Below are positions 25,441-35,446 of a stretch of DNA of 64,000 nt, piece by piece. Position numbers and translations under genes: made by a program. The stretch comes from Bretschneidera sinensis (lineage: Eukaryota > Streptophyta > Magnoliopsida > Brassicales > Akaniaceae). Below the pieces are notes generated by a model. It made no database searches, had not been told where the DNA came from, and worked only from the letters and a program-made list of their open reading frames with translations. The number at the start of each line of letters is the position of its first letter. Within the stretch, counting starts at the first letter, position 1. The stretch lies in contig CM043700.1 in the NCBI GenBank assembly GCA_023935145.1, positions 137,979,328 to 138,043,327 on the forward strand, read 5' to 3'.

Positions 25441-26220
25441 CCTAACCCATAGTCATCTCTTGGGCTAATGGCCCATTGAAAGCCCATCCAACCTATGTAC
25501 CTACTCTGGTCTATCAATTGGAGTAAGCTCACCAGCCTCGTGAAAATGAGCGCAATTTAAAAACCCTTAAATCGGGAAAATCCTAATAAACCGTGCTATG
25601 CCTTTTTTCGCAAATACTTCTCTCAAAAGACCTTTTAAAACAGCTTTCTCTTCCTACTTGGGCATTTACTAAACAACACATGAGCCCAAAAATATATGCA
25701 CTCTCGTAACAAGAAGGATCAAGCAAGTATCACCGGCTGGATTTTGATATATATGAATATACAAAAACAAAAAAATTTAATTTTTAAAAATATAATAATT
25801 TATTTTTTAAAAATACTTTTATTTAATATATTTATATAAATTTTATTTTATTGTTATTAAATAATTAATATTATAAAATTTAAGCCAACAATGTTTGATT
25901 CATCGTATGATGAAAATCAAATGTGGTGATAATTCATAACATGATGAAACACATACTAGATTGTCACTAAAAAGCAAATATTGCATTATCTTTATATATT
26001 TTTTCCATAATCGAGAGAATGAAAATAATTCACTTTTTAAATCTTGTTTGATATGATTGTAATGTTTAGAATCAAAAGTGATTTCGGAACGATGTTTGAT
26101 GAAATAATTGTAAAGTTAAAACCACGTAATGTTTGATTTTTTTAAATCAAACATTAATTTATTCATATAGTAATATCTATTAGTCTCTGCCTCTCCATCT
26201 TCCTGGATCCTCCTCTTTCT

Positions 26221-26427
26221 TCACTTATTGCGCAGTTCACGAAAATATTTTTTTGGGTCCTCCTGGAAGACATCCCTGTCTATGCGTTCACCCCGCTTGC
26301 CTGGTGCTTTCATGGTCTTCTTGTTATCACTTGAACCTGAAAAAAGATAAGCCAAACCAGCAGCTCCGACCACTGCAGCTACTGCTGCACTGACGCTAAA
26401 GTTATTTCCCCTACCATCGTTACTCAT
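26221..26427 (-). CDS. Small Ala-rich protein with KTMKAPGK tail, copy 1 (68 aa)
   Basis: I do not recognise this family. The protein starts MSNDGRGNNFS, then has a small-residue hydrophobic stretch of about 19 aa (SAAVAAVVGAAGLAYLFSG) that could span a membrane. It ends in a charged tail: KKTMKAPGKRGERIDRDVF, then QEDPKKYFRELRNK. The ATG at 26427 is chosen; an in-frame TTG three codons upstream is conserved among copies but is not a plausible plant start. It differs from the copy at 62.5 kb by a few residues and an in-frame two-codon indel after GSSDN. Single exon as read. Role unknown; no mitochondrial, chloroplast or secretory signal is obvious. Confidence 0.65.
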   Translation of the reverse strand: MSNDGRGNNFSVSAAVAAVVGAAGLAYLFSGSSDNKKTMKAPGKRGERIDRDVFQEDPKKYFRELRNK

Positions 26428-26503
26428 TTTGCTCAAAAAGTTCGTATGTGTATGTTGATGATATCTCTGCTAGTACTTTGCTCATGTAATGAGAGACCAA
26501 GAG

Positions 26504-26505
<2 letters not shown>

Positions 26506-26547
<42 letters not shown>
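26506..26547. promoter_or_regulatory. (TA)21 run at the TATA-box position of small-gene copy 1
   Basis: Forty-two bases of pure TA lie 79-120 bp upstream (on the - strand) of the ATG at 26427. The related gene at 31.7 kb has only a short CATATATATG at the corresponding place, 79-87 bp upstream. The repeat therefore appears to be an expanded TATA box. The regulatory role is inferred from position only. Confidence 0.55.
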
Positions 26548-26551
<4 letters not shown>

Positions 26552-28225
26552 CATGGGAATTTCAAGGCAATTTCTCCTATTAAAGCCTATAAACCCAACT
26601 GGGACCTCCGCCCCTTTTGTTGCTCCTCGTACAACTAGGCCCCATACCCCACTGGTTCTCGTCATTCTCCCTTCCCACACTGTGATAACAAAAGCATCAA
26701 TCTAACATCACACATGGTCTCCCACCACACTGGATCATGACGCGTATTCCCTTAAAAGTAATTTAAAAAATTAAACTTTAATTTTTTAAAATGGATAATC
26801 AATATGAAACCTACTAAAAAAAAAAGTTCGAGAATTGAAAAAAGTCTCTTACTGTGTTGTAAAGGGCCTACTATGATCGTGACAATTGTAATAAGTTTGA
26901 CAAAATATTGTTTTTCATAATTGCGCAAACATGAAACTTATCTTATAAAAGACGTTATTAAGTGGGATCCACTGTTGAATTATACTATGCTTAGATGAAG
27001 GTCGCCATAGCCAGTTATGAATTGTAGTAAATGTTGGCCTATTCAGTTTGGTTGCAACTACCGTAATAAATAATATATATATCAAATTTTAATGGCTACA
27101 TGATCTTTACATTTAGCTATCGTTTTGGAAAGTTTATAATATTTTTTTTATAAAAAAAACCATAGATAATCCAAATAGTGTTATTATTTTATTTATAAAA
27201 ATTATTAGAAGTTATAAATAATTTAAAAAAATTAAATTTATGTAAAAAAACTGTTTTATTAAAAATTATATAAATTTTAAGTTTATTATTGTTTTATAAA
27301 AATATTTTTAAAATCGTTTATATTGAAACTATTATTAAATCAAACTATAATTTATTATTTGAAAACTTATTTGGAATTTTGGGACCATTAGCTGTGACAG
27401 CTTTTGATTTATTATAAGAATATTGATTTTATTTTTTTAACCCTTATTTTTGTGTAGATTTTTCTGCTTTGTATTTAAATTTTTACTTTTTTTTATTCAA
27501 AGATAGAGAAAAAAATTTTAATCTATACCCGTTTTTAATTGACTCGTTATTTGTCTGTAAAAATATGGGTATGAGCAAGAAAAATAAGACCCATTAAGAA
27601 ACATATATTTTTAGCCTATACCTATTGACTGGTACCCGTAAAACCCGAATCTTATCTGATCCGGATCGACATTTTTTCACCTGAATAGATAAATTTTTAC
27701 TAGGGGTGTGCATGGAACCAGGTTGACCCGCGAACCCGACCCAAACCGATATAATGGGTTGGATTGGGTTGTGTCTTTTTAGAGATTGGGTTGGGTTGAG
27801 TCGAAAATATTTTGAACCCGGTGGGTTGGGTTGGGTCATAGATTCAAAATTTTCAACCTGACCCAAACTGGCAACCCGGTCAAATATATAATTATATATT
27901 TTATATTTATTGAATATAAAATAGTGTATAAATAATTATGGTATAATTGTAAAATATATAATCATAAAATGTTCATTCTATCAAATACTCCAATGTCCAA
28001 ACAAGTCTTATATTTTTCAATTACTAGATTTTAGTTTCCAATAATTTACACTAAAAACAAACACTGATTTCGAGTTATGAAATAGTTTTCATAATTATTC
28101 TTAAGCATAATTTCAATCAAAATAAAATGATGCATAATTAACTTATACTAACAAAATTTTGATTTCTTGTACCGTTGTAACTATAAAATAAACATTGAAA
28201 TTAACACTAACCTACAATATTCCAG

Positions 28226-28550
28226 TCGGGATTAAGGTATGCAGATAAACTTATATTCCAAAAAGATGTACCATAATGTTGATGAAAGAAATGATGAATG
28301 TATGATAAAACTTAGTAATACCAACTTGCTAGAAGCCTTTCATGCAAACATTATTGAACCATTCAATTTGTCTCTCTGTGACCTTTTAAAAGCCCTCATG
28401 TCACTTCAAAGTGCATTAAAGCATAGTCCAAAAATTAGATTGATTAGTGAGAAAGCACTAGCACAGTCAACAAATGCTGAGTTACTAAAATATATTATTA
28501 GCAACTGTCCAGAAATCCAAATTTCCTTCGTAATTGAACAGTCTTCTAAA
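28226..28550 (+). pseudogene. Captured exon-like fragment of unknown gene inside the hAT element
   Basis: A stretch bounded by a splice-acceptor-like ATATTCCAG and a donor-like AAAGTAAGT has a clearly protein-like composition. It includes SNTNLLEAFHANIIEPFNLS, then LLKALMSLQSALKHSPKIR, LAQSTNAELLKYIISNCPEI. A frameshift near 28,270 breaks the first part of the exon. I do not recognise the parent gene. Position between the hAT termini and splice-like borders suggest a captured genomic exon. Confidence 0.55.
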
Positions 28551-28619
28551 GTAAGTTAAATTCATATCAACTAAAACAGTTCCTAGTGCAACATTCAGAT
28601 GAAGATTATGTTTTTCAAT

Positions 28620-28985
28620 CTAACAATGAATCTATATTTTAACAACAAGGGCTCCAAGTTGTGAGCATGCAAATAAGCAATTGACCATGGTCACTTCATC
28701 AGGCTCTATATTACTAGGTTGTATTTCATGAAATAATGCCAAAATATCCTTACAAAGTTTGGCTTCAACATAGCCTCCAATTATGACATTTCATGGCATA
28801 ACATCCTTCGTTTACATGTCATCAAAAAACTTCTTAGCATTATCCAAAAAACTAAATTTAGCATAGCCTACAACTATTGTAATCCATGAAACAATTTTTC
28901 TCTTTTCCATGTTATCAAATATTATTTGTGCTGTTCGGCACACACATTTTACTTGTAATATGAATAGATTTAGTTTTGGATTTAA
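28620..28985 (-). pseudogene. Pentatricopeptide-repeat (PPR) gene fragment captured by the hAT element
   Basis: The - strand reads AQIIFDNMEKRKIVSWITIV, GYAKFSFLDNAKKFFDDM, then after a stop IIGGYVEAKLCKDILALFHE and a DEVTMVNCLFACSQLGAL-like end. This is the repeating pattern of plant PLS-type PPR proteins (FD.M..R..VSWT..I.GYAK). In-frame stops show it is a pseudogene piece. Its orientation is opposite to the other captured fragment. Confidence 0.8.
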
Positions 28986-29214
28986 TAGAATTTTTTTTTT
29001 GTTATGTAATATGTATGGTTTAATTATGTAGTAAAAAATCAACCCGGTGACCCAAACCGACCTAAACCGATTAGAATGGGTTGGGTTGGGTTGAGGTTGG
29101 ATAGGTTCATGAGTTGGGTTGAGTTGAGATTTTTCTAATCCGGTATAAATGGGATAGGTTTAAATTTTAGGATAACCCGACCCAAACCGACCCATACTCA
29201 CTCCTAATTTTTAC

Positions 29215-30320
29215 CAATATCCATTTTTAACTTGTTACTTGTTATTTAAAACACGGTTATTAAAATAAAAAATAAGACTCGTTAAAAAATAGATATCTTT
29301 AACTCGTATCCGTTGATCTACTACTCATAAAATTCGATCAATACCCAACCTAACCGTTTTCCATTTATTCAAAGATTAGTAAAAAATATACTAATTAAAG
29401 CTCGTTGATTTCAAATATTACTCAAAATTGATCATTGAATATATAGTTCTAAATACTAAATACTCTTCCATCTCCTGATATCCGTAGACTTTTCAAACGA
29501 TAAATGTTTTAAAGAAAAAAGTTTTCCAGTCAAAGCCCAAAAGACCTTTGCAGCTAATGGAAGATAAATAATTACCAACAAAATTGGGTAAAGAAGAAAG
29601 GAGGGAGGGTTTTTTTTTTTTTTAATGAAAAAATAAAAATAAAATATTATCATTTTGCCATCAAAATCAGTTAACTCAATTATTGGTGGAGTAAAAAAAA
29701 CAGTGGAATGCGCAACATATAATGCAAAGGAAGTGGGTCCAAACCAATCAATATTACATTTAATGCACAAATCAACTTTAAGATTAGGACTATAGAAATG
29801 GAACTATGCCATCATTTGGTGCACGAATCAAAGTAATAAAGGCATCATCATCATGAATGGAGGGGTATTTTGGTCAGCTCAAAAGGTATTTTGATTTGTA
29901 ATAATCACAATTACATAGGGGTATTTGGGTAAAATGAAAATTTGGAGGAGAGAAAGTAATTTGTGTAAGTATCAATGAGATTTGACAAAGTTATTACTAA
30001 TGAAAAATGAAAAATGTATAATATGACATTGGAGATACACTTGTCACAAGGATTAGGTCTCAGGTGATCACCTTTTTTTATTTGTAACAAATATTTTTAT
30101 TTTTCTTTTATATTAATGAAAATTATTATAGGTTTTCTTATGGATTGAATATGATCATTAGATCAATAGATTTAATTAATTTATTATTTTTTTTCGTTCA
30201 AATTTATGTCACAGTATGTTATTAATCTAATTAAATAATTAATTTTTCTTTAATTTTAAATTAACTAAAATTTACAAATATAGTTTAATAAAATTCGTAA
30301 GTATTTAAAAATATAATTTC
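29215..30320. other. AT-rich spacer without recognised gene
   Basis: Both strands were read. Only short open frames and A/T tracts are present; no conserved motif is recognised. The duplicated array resumes near 30,330. Confidence 0.45.
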
Positions 30321-30329
30321 TTATCTGCT

Positions 30330-32290
30330 CTGGTCTATCTATTGGAGTAAGCTCACCAGCCCATTGGTCCATTTTTATCCATCATGAAAATGAGTGCCAT
30401 TTAAAAACCTTAAATCGGGAAAAGACTAATAAACCGTGCTGTGCCTTTTTTCGCATATACTTCTCTCAAAAGACCTTTTAAAACACCTTTCTCTTCCTAC
30501 TTGGGCATTCACTAAACAACCATATGAGCCCAAAAATATATGCACTCTCGTAACAAGAAGGATCAAGCAAGTATCACTGTCTGGATTTTGATATTGCCGT
30601 CGTCCCATATATATGAATATACAAAAAAAAATTAAATTTTTAAAAAGATATAATAATTAATTTTTTAAAAATACTTTTATTTAATATATTAAAATAAATT
30701 TTATTTTATTTTATTGTTATTTAATAATTAATATTATAAAATTTAAGCCAACAATGTTTAATTCATCTTATGATGAAAATCAAATGTGATGATAATTCAT
30801 AACATGATGAAACACACACTAGATTGTCACTAAAAAACAAATATTGCATTATCTTTATATACTTTTTTAATAATCGAGGGAATGATATAGGGATACTTTT
30901 TCAAAGAATAATTTACTTTTTAAGTCTTGTTTGAGATAATTGTAATGTTTGGAATCAAAAGTGATTTCGAAATCATGTTTGACGAAATGGAGTTAAAACT
31001 ACTTAATGTTTGATTTAAAAAAAACCGTGAAACTAAAATTAAGCTCATAAAAAACATATATAATAAATTTATAAACATATCAAGAGAGATAAATTTGTAT
31101 GCAGTTTGTGTCATTTGCCATGTTTTTTGTTCTATAAATTAGAGAGAAGAATTTTCAAGCTGTTAACTTTTGGTTTTCCATTTAAGTGATTTGCATCCAA
31201 TCACATTTTCATTCAATTTACAAAGGAAACATAGAAATTAAGACTGAAAATATTTCTTTTTCTTTAATTCTACTCTCCTTCAATTTAATTAAAGTTTAAT
31301 TTCTAATTGCAAATTCAATTGTTTGAAAAAAAAATCAACTTCGGAACAATATTATGATGAAACAAGCGTGAAGTTAAAACTATTTAACGTTTAATTAAAA
31401 GAACTGTAAAACTAAATATTAAGTTCCTTAAAAGCAAATACTTCAAATTTGCATAGGAAGATCGAGTTCCTTAAAAGCAAACACTTCAAATTCTCTCACA
31501 CACAGGCAGAGAACATAAGTGGGATTATAGCATACTGCTCCCATCAATACCATTAAACATGCTCGAAATAACAATAATAAAGGCAGAATCCATAATTTAT
31601 TCATATAGTAATATCTATTAGTCTGACTCTCCGTCTTCCTGGATCCTCCTCTTTCTTCACTTTTTGCGCAGATCCTGAAAATATTTTTTCGGGTTCTGCT
31701 CGAAGTCACCCCTGTCTATGCGTTCACCCGGCTTGCCTGGTGCTTTCATGGTCTTCTTATCATCACTTGAACCTGAAAAAAGACCAATCAAGCCAAAAGC
31801 CAAACCAGCAATTCCCACCGCTGCTGCTGCAGCTGCAGCTACTGCCGTACCCACGCCAAGTTCTTGATTTTCCCCTGACTTGTTATCGACCTTTTGTTCT
31901 TCAGTAACATTGTTGCTCATTTTGCTCAAAAAGCTCGTATGTGTTTGTTGAAGATATATCCGCTGGTACTTTGCTCAAGCAGTGAGAGAGCAGGGTTCAT
32001 ATATATGTGCGTCATGGCAATTTCGAGGCAACTGGGCCTTCAGCCCCTTTAGTTACCTCGTACAACTAGGTCCCACACTCCACTGGTTCTGATGATTCTC
32101 TATCCTCACACTATGATAACAAAAGCATCAATCCACCATCATATATGCTCTCCCACGACACTGGATCATGATGCGTATTCCCTTAAAAGTAATTTAAAAA
32201 ATTAAATTAAAATTGAACTTTGATTTTTTTAAACGGATAATTAATATGAAACCTACTAAAAAAAAGTTAGAGAATTGAAAAAAGTCTCTA
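30330..32290. repeat. Segmental duplication unit U2
   Basis: Same order of blocks as U1 (25.5-27.2 kb) and the unit at 61.1-64.0 kb: the AAATCGGGAAAA block at about 30,410, the gene at 31,657-31,920, then TCGAGGCAACTGGG and GCGTATTCCCTTAAAAG. It diverges from them by many substitutions and small indels, so it is an older branch. Confidence 0.8.
31657..31920 (-). CDS. Small Ala-rich protein with KTMKAPGK tail, copy 2 (87 aa)
   Basis: The longest simple member: MSNNVTEEQKVDNKSGENQE, then an Ala-rich hydrophobic segment (GVGTAVAAAAAAAVGIAGLA), FGLIGLFSGSS, and the tail KKTMKAPGKPGERIDRGDF with QNPKKYFQDLRKK. The hydrophobic block is long enough for one transmembrane helix. The ATG is at 31920. 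Length differences from the other copies are all multiples of three, which suggests coding constraint. Function unknown. The 3' flank keeps the array-wide GTGAAGAAAGAGGAGGATCC just after the coding end. Confidence 0.68.
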   Translation of the reverse strand: MSNNVTEEQKVDNKSGENQELGVGTAVAAAAAAAVGIAGLAFGLIGLFSGSSDDKKTMKAPGKPGERIDRGDFEQNPKKYFQDLRKK

Positions 32291-32329
32291 AAATGTCTAG
32301 GCCACTAGGTGGGTGTTGATTGCGTGTAC

Positions 32330-32720
32330 GTTGTGTGCTAGTTTTAGAGATGGAACTGAGTTGAACAGTATGGCTTGCTCGAGAGGCTTGACTCGAAAAG
32401 CTTGGTTAGAAGTTAAATTAAATCGAGCTCAATTAATGTCAAACTTATCTTATCAGACTCGTGAACCAACTCGATTTAATTAATAAATTAAATAAATATT
32501 ATATTTATTTTTTTATATAATTAATATATTATATATATTTATATTTTATTTCAAATATATAAAGTGCCATATTTTTATCTGGCGTGACGAGCTTTGTTCG
32601 AGTAGATGAGTTAAGCTCTTCATGAGTTGAATTCGAAACTGAATTTTATTTTATAAATCAAGTTCGAATTCAATTTTTTTTAATTCGAATTCAACTTGAA
32701 TAAATTTTTTTTATACAAAC
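32330..32720. repeat. AT-rich relic with CTCGA/TTCGAA subterminal-style motifs
   Basis: The region shows CGAGAGGCTTGACTCGAAAAG, GAGCTCAATTAA, GTTCGAGTAGATGAG and TTCGAATTCAA motifs around an AT core, as at 19.0-19.8 kb. No ends were found. Confidence 0.35.
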
Positions 32721-32989
32721 TATTGAGTATATTGTATCTTGACCGAACACATCCCAATAACCCGTGAGCAAATCGTAGTCAAATACCTGCTGTACTTTGC
32801 CAGAAATGATGGAAAAGATTCTCTTGGGATTGTGTCAGACCTTGAAAACCATTTTTTTTTTGGGAGGAAATGTGTGCTTAGTGCACAGATACTCTTGTTA
32901 GGGTGATGATGATTTCTTGGCTTGCTCGAGTCTAAACTCAATTATTTATATTAATTTAAAATTATATTGTTAATTTTAAAAATTTTATT

Positions 32990-34360
32990 AGTAACATTAA
33001 TTTTTGGATCTTATATCTATATTGACATTATCAATAAAGTTTCTCAGTATTATCAGTAAAATTTTCAACTGGTTTAAACTCGAATCAGATAAGAAATTTT
33101 GCAGGATGAGAAGACAAAGAAGCTTAATTAGTAATTATGCAAAAAAATTATTAATAATTTTGATATAAAATTTATTTTATTTAACTGTTATTAATTTATG
33201 TGTCGTTTGATATATAATTTGATCTAGAAAGGCATTTTCAAACCAGATTGGAACAAAAATTTTCAATTATTTAAGGCAACAATATTTGATTTATCATGTG
33301 ATAATGAAAATTCATAATATGATGAACCATTTTAAATTTAAAACGGATCAATTGACTAGGTCTACAAATCTATTAGTTCATTTTTTTAGAAAAAGTATCT
33401 CGTTGCTGTTACTCTTCAACTTTCTATTGAGGTCTATCCTATAGAGGTACTCAAATTGGATCAGTGATTGATTTCTAGGTTTCGTCGTAAATGTAATTGG
33501 ATACTTTATCAATAGTTTAAACAACACTAAAAAGGAAGACATTTTCCATTTTTATAGGAACTTCTGTACCAGAAACAATCAAAATTCAAATAATTTTGTG
33601 GATTGGTACACACACTATATTGGTACTAAAAAGCAAATGTTGCAATATGTAAGCTTAGTGTTAAAGAAAAATTCACATAAAACAACATAGGCCCACAAAG
33701 TGCTAGTCATCATGCTAAGGTTTGGAGTACTTTACACAGGAAATCACACGACACAGGTTTGATATATATGAATAAGTACCAATATGATTAAAAAGCTTAA
33801 GTTCTTAAGTCTTAGATCCAAACTCAACAATAAAAGCCCTCACGGGACAAACAATTGTGGACATACAAACGTTGCTCATTCATAAACTTTACTACTGGAT
33901 GGTATCGTGAGAGTCACACGATCGTGATCAACTTAAACCAGGCTCAGCGAGAGATCACACGAGTACAGACTTGATATATGGATGAACACTAATATGACTC
34001 AAAAGCTTAAACTATTGAATCTTGAGCCCAAATCATACACATAACTCACATTTATTTATTTTTTATTTTTTTTTGATATGAGATAACATGCATGTAAATA
34101 TATATTTTAACATATCAAACATTGGAATAAAGGTGGAACCTCACTTCTTTTTATTCTTTGCACATATGACTAAGTTGCCTTAATAAAGGCAAGGTTGGTT
34201 ATAATTTTGTAACCTTTGTATACTTTTTCAATAATGGACGGAATGGCATATATAGAGGTAGTTTTACAGGGAATATTTTACTTTTTAAGTCTCATTTGAG
34301 TTAGTTGCCCGTTCAGACGTTTGGAAACAGGACTGGTTTCGAAACAATATTTGACGAAAT
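32990..34360. repeat. Segmental duplication block R2 (partner 56.33-57.34 kb)
   Basis: Shared landmarks in the same order include AAAATTATTAATAATTTTG, AAATTTATTTTATTTAACTG, TTTGATCTAGAAAG, TGGTACTAAAAAGCAAA, GATGGTATCGTGAGAGTCAC and ACGATCGTGATCAACT. No ORF is preserved, so it is a noncoding flank duplicated with the array. Confidence 0.85.
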
Positions 34361-34539
34361 GACGAAATGATTGCCGGTAGACAATTTTAACAATTATCTG
34401 ATTATTTTAGTAAGCTTTTTCGTTAATCAATGGAATGACACAGAGGTAGTTTATTAGATTAAAAAAACCATGAAACCAAAAATTGAACTCCTTAAAATCA
34501 TACATTTCAAATTTGCACACACAACAAGAGAGAGAAAAA

Positions 34540-34720
34540 CAACATAAATGGGATTGTAATATACTGCTACCATCAATACCATTTAACTTATATGAAATAA
34601 CAAAAATAAAGGTAGAATTCTTAATTTTTTTTATATAGTAATATCTATTAGTCTGCCTCTCCATCTTCCTGAATCCTCTTCTTTCTTCACTCGTTGCGTA
34701 GATCACGAAAATATCTATTG
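34540..34720 (-). pseudogene. C-terminal remnant of a small Ala-rich gene, left of the Tat element
   Basis: On the - strand the end still reads NRYFRDLRNE-stop (about 34,688-34,720), followed by the family's 3' flank. The rest of this gene is missing. The same truncated end is found at 60,293-60,324, joined directly to another copy's 3' end, so the truncation predates the Tat insertion. Confidence 0.7.
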
Positions 34721-34725
34721 GTATG

Positions 34726-35322
34726 TGTTGATGCCAAAAATGAGTGTTGCTGAGCTGGATGTTTAGCCTGTAGAAGTACCTGCACAGAGAAAGGGAGATT
34801 AGCTATTGGGGTCGACGGAGGGGATGCCTCCGAGGATGCTCCGATACTTAAGTTAGCAAAAGCTCAAGGTTGTATGTGTTTAAAGCTGAAAAGCTCAGTC
34901 CCCCCATTTGGACCGCTTACCAAGTCCTTTTATAGAGTTTCGGAGGCGGTGATATTCGGAGGCGGTAGTGGGCCGGGGCGGCTGTGACAGGATACCCCAA
35001 CTGGGTTGGGTAATGATGCCTATGAGGCCCAGCTAGGAGGCTGAGAACCGTTCAGTAGGGCTTTTGCCTTGTTGGCTTATTCCAGAGCCGTCTATGCGTA
35101 AGACGATGTTTAGACCTGACGTCCCAACTTGGTTGGGTAATGATGGTTCGGAGGGCGGTGGTGACGTGGAGGCCCAGCTGGGGCCAAGATGCCCCTGAGG
35201 GCGGTCATGACCTGGAGGCCCAGCTGTCTGGGCCTGAATTGTCCGCGTGTCTCTTTGAACTCTGGGATCACGATGATCCACGTGTCCTCCTCCTATTGGA
35301 GAGTCATATTTTGGTAGTATCA
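34726..35322 (-). repeat. 3' LTR (element sense) of the Tat element
   Basis: 597 bp, TGTTGATGCC...GTAGTATCA on the + strand. By eye it differs from the right LTR at about eight positions (about 1.3%). Short ORFs inside it on both strands are shared with the other LTR and have no coding signature. Confidence 0.95.
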
Positions 35323-35340
35323 GAGGCCCCCCACTTCCTT
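35323..35340 (-). other. Polypurine tract of the Tat element
   Basis: On the - strand AAGGAAGTGGGGGGCCTC directly precedes the LTR. This is the expected plus-strand priming site. Confidence 0.75.
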
Positions 35341-35446
35341 AAGTGCGGCACTGTGGTTAAGGAAGTAGCAGAACTAGGTTGGCGTTAGATCCTCTACGGA
35401 GGCATGAAGTCTGGTCAACATTTGCCCCAAGGCAAGAGAGAATAGA

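Larger units (their letters stand above)
25500..27180. repeat. Segmental duplication unit U1 (partners near 30.3-32.3 kb and 61.1-64.0 kb)
   Basis: Three stretches share the same order. First is a block with AAATCGGGAAAA and AAACCGTGCT(A/G)TGCC. Next come an AT-rich spacer and a - strand small Ala-rich gene. Last are its upstream region and a tail containing GGGAATTTCAAGGCAA and GCGTATTCCCTTAAAAG. U1 and the copy at 61.1-64.0 kb are the closest pair; they share even the outer segment GCGCAAACATGAAACTTATC. The copy at 30.3-32.3 kb lacks the TA expansion and is more diverged. Confidence 0.85.
27701..29206. mobile_element. Non-autonomous hAT-like element (1,506 bp) carrying host-gene fragments
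   Basis: The left end TAGGGGTGTGCATGG and right end (reverse complement TAGGAGTGAGTATGG) form imperfect terminal inverted repeats with about three mismatches in fifteen. A perfect 8-bp target duplication, ATTTTTAC, flanks it at 27693-27700 and 29207-29214, the length expected for hAT. Both ends carry subterminal clusters of AACCCGACCCAAACC and GGGTTGGGTTGGG. No transposase is present. The interior holds an exon-like fragment at 28226-28550 on the + strand and a pentatricopeptide fragment on the - strand. Confidence 0.9.
27520..29350. repeat. Older degenerate element split by the hAT insertion
   Basis: Sequence left of the hAT element (27,520-27,692: TACCCG, GACTCGTTA, GGTACCCGTAAAACCCGA) and right of it (29,215-29,350: AAGACTCGTTAAAAAATAGATA, ACTCGTATCCGTTGA) share the same TACCCGT/ACTCGTTA motif style. 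This suggests one older subterminal-repeat element into which the hAT inserted. Its own ends are not resolved. Confidence 0.45.

Noticed and set aside
26428..26436. Upstream TTG start giving MSKMSN for the small genes
   Set aside because: Plant nuclear genes initiate at ATG. The next codon set gives ATG-AGT-AAC in all copies, so the ATG was used.
27700..29200. Telomere-like repeats (GGGTTGGGTTGGG)
   Set aside because: The plant telomere unit is TTTAGGG. Here the motif is a subterminal feature of a hAT-type element.
30426..30608. 60-aa open frame in the conserved AAATCGGG block
   Set aside because: The frame is broken in the corresponding blocks at 25.6 and 61.2 kb, so the block is a noncoding part of the duplicated unit.
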